Of a DNA stretch of 11,928 nt, positions 6,388 through 11,928 are shown in pieces. Source of the DNA: DASXSB01 sp036506275 (lineage in GTDB: Bacteria > Methylomirabilota > Methylomirabilia > Rokubacteriales > CSP1-6). Numbering within the stretch: position 1 is the stretch's first letter; each line of letters opens with the position of its first letter. A model generated the notes under the pieces. That model made no database searches and had not been told where the DNA came from. It was given only the letters and a program-made list of their open reading frames with translations. The DNA lies in assembly GCA_036506275.1 (NCBI GenBank), contig DASXSB010000020.1, forward strand, positions 1-11,928, given 5' to 3'. The translations under genes and the position numbers were made by a program.

Positions 6388-7206
6388 CTGCGCGGCGAGA
6401 CGCCCTGGCTCGTCGTCCTCATCTTCCCCGCGCTGATCGTCTTCGCGGCGTTCTTCGCGCTGCCGATGGCGCGGCTGGTCGCGGTCGGCGCCGGCGGGCC
6501 CGCCGGCGTGGCCGCCTACGCGGCGATCGTGCAGGAGCCGCGCTATCTCCGCGCGGTGCTCTCCACCGTCGTCCTCGCCGCCACCGTCACCGCCGCCACA
6601 TTATTGATAGCCGGCGTCGCCGGTGTCTTCCTCCAGCGCAACAGGTTCCCCGGGCGCAGCGTGCTCGTGGCCATGCTCACCTTCCCGCTCGCGTTCCCGG
6701 GTGTGGTGGTGGGGTTCATGGTGATCATGCTCGCGGGCCGCCAGGGTCTGATCGGTGACGTGACCCGGCTCCTCACGGGAACGAAGCTCGTGTTCGCGTA
6801 CTCGATGGCCGGACTGTTCCTGGGCTACCTCTATTTCTCCATTCCGCGCGTCATCCTGACGATCATGGCCGCCGCGGAGAAGCTGGATCCGCGGCTGGAA
6901 GAGGCCGCGCGCTCGCTCGGCGCCTCGCCGTGGCGGGTGGTGCGCGACGTGATCGTGCCCGGGCTCACGCCCGCCATCCTGTCCGCGGGCGCCATCTGCT
7001 TCGCGACGTCGATGGGGGCGTTCGGGACCGCGTTCACGCTCGCCACCGAGATCGAAGTGTTGCCGATGACGATCTATACCGAGTTCACGCTGCGCGCGAA
7101 TTTCGCCACCGCCGCCGCGCTCTCGGTCGTGCTCGGCCTGATCACGTGGCTGGCGCTCGGTCTCGCCCGCACGGCGGCCGGCTCGTCGGCAGCGGCGGCC
7201 GCGTAG
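6388..7206 (+). CDS. ABC transporter inner-membrane permease, first subunit (non-canonical CTG start)
   Basis: BPD-type permease. The frame from 6388 codes for RGETPWLVVLIFPALIV and a first transmembrane helix, as is normal for these subunits, before the first ATG at 6466. Starting at that ATG would delete helix 1. The only other in-frame NTG codons upstream are CTGs, and the one at 6388 abuts the preceding TAG and has AGGAAGAGG eight bases upstream, so I take it as the start (272 residues). Several more membrane helices follow. The cytoplasmic EAA loop, EEAARSLGASPWRVVRDVIVPG (about 171-192), contacts the ATPase. The codons TTA-TTG-ATA at 6601-6609 are a rare-codon cluster in this GC-rich gene. 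It would form a heterodimeric channel with the next gene, which begins one base after its stop. Confidence 0.88.
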   Translation: MRGETPWLVVLIFPALIVFAAFFALPMARLVAVGAGGPAGVAAYAAIVQEPRYLRAVLSTVVLAATVTAATLLIAGVAGVFLQRNRFPGRSVLVAMLTFPLAFPGVVVGFMVIMLAGRQGLIGDVTRLLTGTKLVFAYSMAGLFLGYLYFSIPRVILTIMAAAEKLDPRLEEAARSLGASPWRVVRDVIVPGLTPAILSAGAICFATSMGAFGTAFTLATEIEVLPMTIYTEFTLRANFATAAALSVVLGLITWLALGLARTAAGSSAAAAA

Positions 7207-7207
7207 C

Positions 7208-8050
7208 GTGCGGACGCGCGGCACCGCGTTCTACGCTCAGCTCGCCTTCACACTGGTGGTGTGCGCGTTCCTGATCGTTCCGGTGGCGTTGTCGGTGACC
7301 GCCGGCGTCACCGTGAATTTCTTCCAGGGCGTGCGCAGCGGCCTCACGCTCCGTTGGGTCCAGGAGGTGTGGCGACTCTACAGCGAGACCATCGCGCTCT
7401 CGATGATGATCGCCCTCGCCTGCCTCGCCGCCAATCTCGTCGTCGGTGTCCCCGCCGCCTACGTGCTCGCGAAGCGCCGCACGTGGCTGACGCGTCTCAT
7501 CGAAGAGCTGCTGGTGGTGCCGGTGGCGATTCCGGGCCTGGCCACCGCGCTCGGGCTCATCCTCGCTTACGGCACGTTCGGCGGCTTCCGGACGTCGTGG
7601 ACGTTCATCCTGGTCGGCCACGTGCTGTTCACGCTGCCCTTCATGGTGCGCGCGGTGCTCGCCGTGCTCTCGTCGATCGATCTCCGCACCCTGGAGGAGG
7701 GCGCGGCCAGCCTGGGGGCGTCGTTCCGGCAGCGCTTCACCGGGGTCGTGCTCCCGAACTGCCGCTCCGGGATCCTGGCCGGCTCCCTCATGGTGGTGAC
7801 GCTCTCGATGGGCGAGTTCAACATGACGTGGATGCTGCACACGCCGCTCACGAAGACGCTCCCCGTCGGCCTCGCCGACTCCTACGCCTCCATGCGGCTC
7901 GAGATCGGCAGCGCCTACACGGTCGTCTTCCTCTTCATGATCATCCCGCTCCTGGTGGCGATGCAGCTCATCAGCCGGCCGCGCACGGCGGCGGTACCTC
8001 AAGAACCAGCGGTCGCCTTCACGGCGGCGGCGCCGGAGCCGGGCGCGTGA
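7208..8050 (+). CDS. ABC transporter inner-membrane permease, second subunit
   Basis: The 280-residue BPD-type permease starts at a GTG one base after the first permease stop and overlaps the ATPase start by GTGA. About six hydrophobic segments are visible (for example 10-34, 62-87, 100-121, 131-154, 189-206 and 236-254). The EAA loop is EEGAASLGASFRQRFTGVVLPN at about 163-184, with the conserved glycine, and would couple to the ATPase. The Ala/Pro-rich last 25 residues look like a flexible cytoplasmic tail. Length and layout match the second permease of iron/polyamine/phosphonate-type importers with two separate permease genes. It is translationally coupled to both neighbours, so equimolar production is likely. 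Confidence 0.92.
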   Translation: MRTRGTAFYAQLAFTLVVCAFLIVPVALSVTAGVTVNFFQGVRSGLTLRWVQEVWRLYSETIALSMMIALACLAANLVVGVPAAYVLAKRRTWLTRLIEELLVVPVAIPGLATALGLILAYGTFGGFRTSWTFILVGHVLFTLPFMVRAVLAVLSSIDLRTLEEGAASLGASFRQRFTGVVLPNCRSGILAGSLMVVTLSMGEFNMTWMLHTPLTKTLPVGLADSYASMRLEIGSAYTVVFLFMIIPLLVAMQLISRPRTAAVPQEPAVAFTAAAPEPGA

Positions 8051-9069
8051 CGTCGATCCGGCTCGAGCGCTGCGCGAAGACGTTCGCGGACGGCACGCGC
8101 GCCGTGGAGCCGCTCGACCTCGAGATCCGCGGCGGCGAGACGGTTGTCTTCCTCGGCCCCTCCGGCTGCGGCAAGACGACCACGCTGCGGCTCATCGCCG
8201 GGTTGGAGGCGCCCGATCCCGGCGGGCGCGTGCTCTTCGACGACGTCGACGTCACCGAGGTGCCGATCGAGCGCCGAAACGTCGGCATGGTGTTCCAGTC
8301 CTACGCGCTGTTCCCGAACATGACGGTGGAGGACAACATCGCGTACGGCCTCAAGGTGCGTCGCGCGCCCGCGCGGGCGCGGGTGGACGACATGCTGACC
8401 ATGATGCACATCGGCGAGCTCCGGCGCCGGCGCGTCGATCAGCTCTCCGGCGGCCAGAAGCAGCGGGTGGCGCTGGCGCGCGCGCTTGCCGTGCAGCCGC
8501 GCGTGCTTCTGCTCGACGAGCCGCTCACGGCCCTCGACGCCAAGCTCCGCGATGGACTTCGCATCGAGATCGACGGGCTTCTCCGGCGACTCGGGATGAC
8601 CGCGGTCTACGTGACTCACGATCAGGCGGAGGCGATGTCGCTCGGCGACCGCATCGTGGTCATGAGCCGCGGCCGCGTGGCCCAGGTGGGCCGGCCCCGC
8701 GACATCTACTTCGCACCCGCCAATCGCTTCGTGGCGGATTTCGTCGGCACCATGAACGCGCTGAAGGGCGTCGCCCGCGACGGCCACCTCGAGCTGCCCG
8801 GCGGCCGCTTGCCTTGGCGCGGCGCGCGCGCGGGCGAGGTCGAGATTCTCTTCCGCCCCGAGAGCGTCACCATCGTGGACGCGGCGCGGGCGCAGCTCAC
8901 GGGCCGGGTGCTGACGTCGTTCTTCCTCGGCGATCGCACGCGGGTGGTGGTCGAGGGCGTGGGCGCCACCCCGCTCATCGTGGAGACGACGGAGCGGCGC
9001 GAGTTCGCGCCCGGACACGCGGTACACTTGGCGCTGGACACGGATGCGATGCTGACGCTCGACCGATGA
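8047..9069 (+). CDS. ABC transporter ATP-binding protein with TOBE domain (PotA/FbpC-like)
   Basis: The 340-residue importer ATPase has a complete motif set: Walker A GPSGCGKT (37-44), Q-loop Gln84 in VFQSYALFP, signature LSGGQ (133-137), Walker B LLLDEP (154-159), D-loop and switch His191 in VTHDQAEAMS. A C-terminal part of about 100 residues has the TOBE/OB-fold pattern (VEILFRPESVTI ... FFLGDRTRVVVEG), typical of the PotA/FbpC/UgpC group, where it can take part in regulation. The GTG at 8047 is chosen because it lies in the GTGA overlap with the permease and directly precedes the conserved TSIRLERCAKTF start. The frame stays open much further upstream, but that part is a shadow of the permease. 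It acts on the inner face of the membrane, dimerised, driving the two permeases. Confidence 0.95.
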   Translation: MTSIRLERCAKTFADGTRAVEPLDLEIRGGETVVFLGPSGCGKTTTLRLIAGLEAPDPGGRVLFDDVDVTEVPIERRNVGMVFQSYALFPNMTVEDNIAYGLKVRRAPARARVDDMLTMMHIGELRRRRVDQLSGGQKQRVALARALAVQPRVLLLDEPLTALDAKLRDGLRIEIDGLLRRLGMTAVYVTHDQAEAMSLGDRIVVMSRGRVAQVGRPRDIYFAPANRFVADFVGTMNALKGVARDGHLELPGGRLPWRGARAGEVEILFRPESVTIVDAARAQLTGRVLTSFFLGDRTRVVVEGVGATPLIVETTERREFAPGHAVHLALDTDAMLTLDR

Positions 9070-9884
9070 TCGTCGCCCAGATCTCCGACACGCACATCAA
9101 GCCGCCGGGACGGCTGGCCTACCGCCGCGTGGACACCGATGCCTACCTCACGCGCGCCGTGAATCACGTGCTCTCCCTGACGCCACGTCCCGACGTCGTG
9201 TTCGCGACCGGCGACCTCGTCGATGCCGGCCTGCCCGAGGAATACGAGCGGCTCCGCGCGCTGCTGGGGCCGCTGCCCATGCCTGTCTACCTGATTCCCG
9301 GCAACCACGACGACCGTCACGCGCTCGCCACCGCCTTTCCCACCCACGCCTATCTCCCCCGCGACGGCGGCTTTCTTCACTACGTCGTGGAGGACCATCC
9401 GCTGCGGATCATCGCGCTCGACACGCTCGTGCCGGGAAAGGGCGGCGGGCTCATGTGCGCGGAGCGCCTGGCGTGGCTGGGCGCGCGGCTCGGGGAGGCG
9501 CCGGCGCGGCCGACGCTCATCTTCATGCACCATCCGCCGTTCCGGACGGGCATCGCACACATGGATGCGCTCGGCCTCGACAACGCGGAGGCGTTCGGCG
9601 AGATCGTCCACCGTCACCGTCAGGTCGTCTGCATCGCGTGCGGGCACCTCCACCGTCCCATTCAAACGCGCTGGAACGGCACGCTCGTCATGACGGCGCC
9701 CAGCACCGCCCACCAGGTCACGCTCGACTTCCGGCCCGATGCGCCCTTGACGTTCACGATGGAGCCGCCCGCGTGCCTGCTCCACGTGTGGGGCGAGGAG
9801 AGCGGGCTCGTCACCCACACCAGCTACATCGGCGACTTCGCCGGCCCCTACCCGTTCCGCGACGCCGACAAGCTCATCGACTGA
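9066..9884 (+). CDS. GpdQ-like class III metallophosphodiesterase
   Basis: The 272-residue calcineurin-fold enzyme carries every metal-binding motif: D8-x-H10 (SDTH), Asp50 in GDLVD, Asn80-His81 in GNHDD, His156 in MHHPP and His194-x-His196 in GHLH. Length and residue numbers nearly coincide with the glycerophosphodiesterase GpdQ (Asp8, His10, Asp50, Asn80, His156, His195, His197), while the related cyclic-AMP phosphodiesterase CpdA is the main alternative. There is no signal peptide, so it should act in the cytosol on phosphodiesters. Its ATG overlaps the ATPase stop (ATGA), which makes it a coupled member of the importer operon and suggests that it hydrolyses the imported solute or a product of it. 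The exact substrate is inference. Confidence 0.9.
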   Translation: MIVAQISDTHIKPPGRLAYRRVDTDAYLTRAVNHVLSLTPRPDVVFATGDLVDAGLPEEYERLRALLGPLPMPVYLIPGNHDDRHALATAFPTHAYLPRDGGFLHYVVEDHPLRIIALDTLVPGKGGGLMCAERLAWLGARLGEAPARPTLIFMHHPPFRTGIAHMDALGLDNAEAFGEIVHRHRQVVCIACGHLHRPIQTRWNGTLVMTAPSTAHQVTLDFRPDAPLTFTMEPPACLLHVWGEESGLVTHTSYIGDFAGPYPFRDADKLID

Positions 9885-9929
9885 GACTCGGGTACGATAC
9901 GGGGGCGCGGGCAGGACCCCCGCTCGACC

Positions 9930-9936
9930 AGGAGGA
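9930..9936 (+). promoter_or_regulatory. Ribosome-binding site of the amidohydrolase; end of the 60-bp gap after the importer operon
   Basis: AGGAGGA ends eight bases before the ATG at 9945, the strongest Shine-Dalgarno on the plus strand here. The gap 9885-9944 also holds CGGGGG (9900-9905) facing CCCCCG (9917-9922), a 6-bp stem with an 11-base loop and no T-run, so it is not a convincing terminator. I see no clear promoter. Confidence 0.6.
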
Positions 9937-9944
9937 ACGGACCC

Positions 9945-11657
9945 ATGGCCTACGACCTCGTCGTCAAGAACGGGACGGTGATCGATGGATCCGGCTTGCC
10001 GCGCTACCGCGCCGACGTGGGCGTGCGGTACGGCCGCATCGTCGACATCGGCCGCATCCGCGGGCGCGCGCGCGAGGTCATCGACGCCGACGGCCAGGTG
10101 GTGGCCCCGGGGTTCGTGGACGGCCACACCCACATGGACGCGCAGGTCTTCTGGGATCCGCTGGGGACGTCCTCGTGCTTCCACGGGATCACCAGCGTCG
10201 TGATGGGGAACTGCGGCTTCACGCTGGCGCCGTGCGCGGCCGCCGACAAGCATCTCGTCATCCGGAATCTCCAGCGCGCCGAGGACATCCCGCCGGCGGC
10301 GATGGCAGCGGGGATCGAGTGGCGGTGGACCACGTTCCCGGAGTTCCTCGACTGTCTCGATGCTCTTCCGAAGGGCATCAACTACAGCGGCTACATCGGG
10401 CACTCCGCGCTCCGCACGTTCGCGATGGGCGAGCGCGCCTTCGATGGTCCCGCCACCGAGCGCGACCTCCAGGCCATGGAGCGCGAGCTGCGCGACGCCC
10501 TGCGCGCGGGCGCCATGGGCTTCACGACCTCGCGCTCGCCGAGCCACGAGACGCCCGACGGGCGTCCCGTGGCGAGCCGCCTCGCCCCCTGGGACGAGGT
10601 GCGCCGGCTCGTCGGTGTCATGGGCGAGCTGAACGCCGGGATCTTCGAGCTGGCGGGCGAAGGCGTGGACCGCAATCCCGGCGACCCGCGCATGGGCGAG
10701 TATCTCGGTCGCCTGCGTGATCTCGCCGTGGAGACCGGGCGGCCCGTCACTTTCGGCGTCTTCAGCCGCCGCCAGGTCCCGAACAGCTGGCGCGCGTACA
10801 TGGATCTTCTCGACGAGACCGCCGCCGCCGGCGGACGCATGTTCGCCCAGGTCCACAGCCGGTCGCTGAGCGCGCTGCTATCGTTCCGAACGCAGCTTCC
10901 ATTCGATGGCCTGCCCGTCTGGAAGGAACTGCGCGCGCTGCCGCTGTCCGAACAGAAACAGCGCCTGCGCGATCGCGCGCTGCGCGACCGCCTGCGCGAG
11001 GCGTCCACCACGCCGCCCGATCGGCTCCCCGTCGGGACGGAGGCGCGGCCCGCGGACTATGACTGGATCCTCGTCTTCGACACCGTCGAAGGGCCACATC
11101 GCACGGTGGCGGAGGTCGCGCGCGAGCGTGGCGTCCATCCCCTCGACGCCATGATCGACCTCGCGCTCGAGCGCGATCTCGAGCTGTTCTTCCTGCAGCC
11201 CGTCGCCAATGAGGATCAGGACTACGCGCTGGAGCTGATGCGGCACCCGCGCGCGGTCGTGACTTTCTCCGACTCCGGCGCCCACGTCTCCCAGCTCATG
11301 GACTCCTCGCTGCAGACGCACCTGCTGGCGCACTGGGTGCGCGAGAAGCAAGCGTTCACGCTGGAGCAGGCCGTGCGCATGCTGACGCTGGTGCCGGCCA
11401 CGCTGTGGGGCTTTGCCGATCGCGGCCTCATCCGCGAGGGCATGGCCGCCGACCTCGTGGTCTTCGACCCCGACACGATCGCGGCCGAGATGCCGGAGGT
11501 CGCCGACGACCTTCCCGCCGGCGCCCGTCGCCTCATCCAGCGCGCGCGGGGCGTGGCCGCCACCGTGGTGAACGGCGAAGTCCTGCTGCGCGACGGGAAG
11601 CACACGGGCGCGCTGCCGGGCCGGCTGCTGCGGGGTCCTCTCGCACGGAGATCCTGA
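9945..11657 (+). CDS. N-acyl-D-amino-acid deacylase-type amidohydrolase (D-aminoacylase family)
   Basis: The 570-residue amidohydrolase-superfamily enzyme has a small N-terminal beta-domain (YDLVVKNGTVIDGSG), then the TIM barrel with metal motif HTHMD (His61, His63), GNCGF (Cys90, the bridging-cysteine position of D-aminoacylases), a His304 in AQVHSRS, and catalytic Asp443 in FSDSGAH. The protein ends with the returning beta-domain (GMAADLVVFDPDTIA ... ATVVNGEVLLRDGKHTGALPGRLLR). The family removes acyl groups from D-amino acids or opens cyclic amides. I could not place the counterpart of the first post-barrel metal histidine of the characterised D-aminoacylases (about 200-280), so the metal site may differ and the substrate is open. 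No signal peptide is seen. It follows the importer operon after 60 bp with its own strong ribosome-binding site, so co-transcription is possible but not shown. Confidence 0.88.
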   Translation: MAYDLVVKNGTVIDGSGLPRYRADVGVRYGRIVDIGRIRGRAREVIDADGQVVAPGFVDGHTHMDAQVFWDPLGTSSCFHGITSVVMGNCGFTLAPCAAADKHLVIRNLQRAEDIPPAAMAAGIEWRWTTFPEFLDCLDALPKGINYSGYIGHSALRTFAMGERAFDGPATERDLQAMERELRDALRAGAMGFTTSRSPSHETPDGRPVASRLAPWDEVRRLVGVMGELNAGIFELAGEGVDRNPGDPRMGEYLGRLRDLAVETGRPVTFGVFSRRQVPNSWRAYMDLLDETAAAGGRMFAQVHSRSLSALLSFRTQLPFDGLPVWKELRALPLSEQKQRLRDRALRDRLREASTTPPDRLPVGTEARPADYDWILVFDTVEGPHRTVAEVARERGVHPLDAMIDLALERDLELFFLQPVANEDQDYALELMRHPRAVVTFSDSGAHVSQLMDSSLQTHLLAHWVREKQAFTLEQAVRMLTLVPATLWGFADRGLIREGMAADLVVFDPDTIAAEMPEVADDLPAGARRLIQRARGVAATVVNGEVLLRDGKHTGALPGRLLRGPLARRS

Positions 11658-11686
11658 ACGCGCGGCGCGCGTATTGAGGTAGCACG

Positions 11687-11928
11687 ATGGGTTTGACCGA
11701 CGACGTTCGCAAGCTGCTCGACGAGCCGAACTTCGCGCACCTCGCCACCCTCATGTCGGACGGCTCTCCGCAGTCGGTGCCGGTGTGGGTCGGCGTGGAG
11801 GGCGATCACATCCTGGTCGCGACGGGCGAGGGATCGCTGAAGGCGCGCAACACCAAGCGCGATCCGCGGGTGTCGCTCTCGGTGGTCGCCTTCGACAATC
11901 CATACCGGGAGGCGCAGATCCGCGGGCG
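11687..11928 (+). CDS. PPOX-class, probably F420-dependent, flavin-reductase-fold protein (3' partial)
   Basis: The frame starts at an ATG with GAGGT six bases upstream (11676-11680) and is open to the window edge, giving 80 residues. It reads LLDEPNFAHLATLMSDGSPQSVPVWV, then KARNTKRDPRVSLSVV and FDNPYREAQIRG, which is the characteristic beginning of Rv1155-like split-barrel proteins of the pyridoxamine-phosphate-oxidase fold. In that group the cofactor is usually F420, though FMN is possible for close relatives. The substrate cannot be told. It begins 29 bp after the amidohydrolase stop on the same strand and is probably in the same transcript. The C-terminal half, which completes the barrel and the cofactor site, lies outside the window. 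Confidence 0.85.
   Translation, partial: MGLTDDVRKLLDEPNFAHLATLMSDGSPQSVPVWVGVEGDHILVATGEGSLKARNTKRDPRVSLSVVAFDNPYREAQIRG

Noticed and set aside
7261..8046. N-terminal extension of the ATPase, since its frame is open far upstream
   Set aside because: That stretch overlaps the second permease in another frame and has no ABC motif. The GTG at 8047 gives the normal N-terminus.
8364..8381. Perfect 18-bp palindrome (CGCGCCCGCGCGGGCGCG) inside the ATPase gene
   Set aside because: It lies in a linker encoding RAPARAR and consists only of G and C, so self-complementarity arises easily by chance here. There is no promoter or second copy nearby.
9900..9922. CGGGGG/CCCCCG hairpin after the phosphodiesterase as a rho-independent terminator
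   Set aside because: The stem is only 6 bp with an 11-base loop and is followed by no T-run, so it does not qualify.
8706..10856. Long minus-strand open frame across the ATPase end, phosphodiesterase and amidohydrolase
   Set aside because: Three well-supported plus-strand genes with intact motifs occupy this region. The antisense product has low-complexity Val/Arg/His composition.

Overview
The window is very GC-rich, with gene starts that include GTG and probably CTG, ATGA/GTGA start-stop overlaps and almost no spacer DNA. It looks like a chromosomal piece from a soil or subsurface bacterium. The mix of a PQQ-type sugar dehydrogenase, a hybrid sensor kinase, an ABC importer, a D-aminoacylase-type amidohydrolase and a probable F420-dependent PPOX enzyme resembles Candidatus Rokubacteria/Methylomirabilota or Deltaproteobacteria-like metagenomic genomes. 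This lineage guess comes from general resemblance only. I see no tRNA, rRNA, CRISPR array, insertion sequence or attachment site.

Left part (1-3248): the C-terminal end of a secreted PQQ-dependent sugar (sorbosone/glucose) dehydrogenase-like beta-propeller runs into a convergent, membrane-anchored PAS hybrid histidine kinase with a C-terminal receiver. Upstream of the kinase, on the same strand, lies a small unrecognised protein with about three membrane segments. Its N-terminal region looks frame-disturbed: a CxxC...CxxC (also CxxCH) motif sits in another frame of the same strand.

Middle (3310-4771): a compact type II toxin-antitoxin operon of the RES/Xre (MbcT/MbcA) kind. The antitoxin combines an excisionase/MerR-like helix-turn-helix with an MbcA/ParS-type toxin-binding tail. 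The toxin is a RES-domain NAD-consuming enzyme. A promoter-like element overlaps inverted and 10-bp-phased repeats just before the antitoxin, as expected of an autoregulated operon. The toxin ends tail to tail with a small C-terminally membrane-anchored protein of unknown function (4768-5295, minus), and the two genes share a CTAG that supplies both stop codons.

Right part (5321-9884): a tightly coupled importer operon consisting of a periplasmic binding protein, two permeases, an ATPase and a GpdQ-like metallophosphodiesterase. Successive genes abut or overlap. The first permease has no ATG/GTG/TTG that would keep its first transmembrane helix, and most likely starts at a CTG directly after the binding-protein stop. 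The phosphodiesterase overlaps the ATPase by 4 bp, which suggests that the imported solute is, or is processed together with, a phosphodiester. The substrate itself cannot be read from the sequence. After a 60-bp gap with its own strong ribosome-binding site come an N-acyl-D-amino-acid deacylase-type amidohydrolase (9945-11657) and the start of a PPOX-class, probably F420-dependent, flavin-reductase-fold protein that runs off the window.
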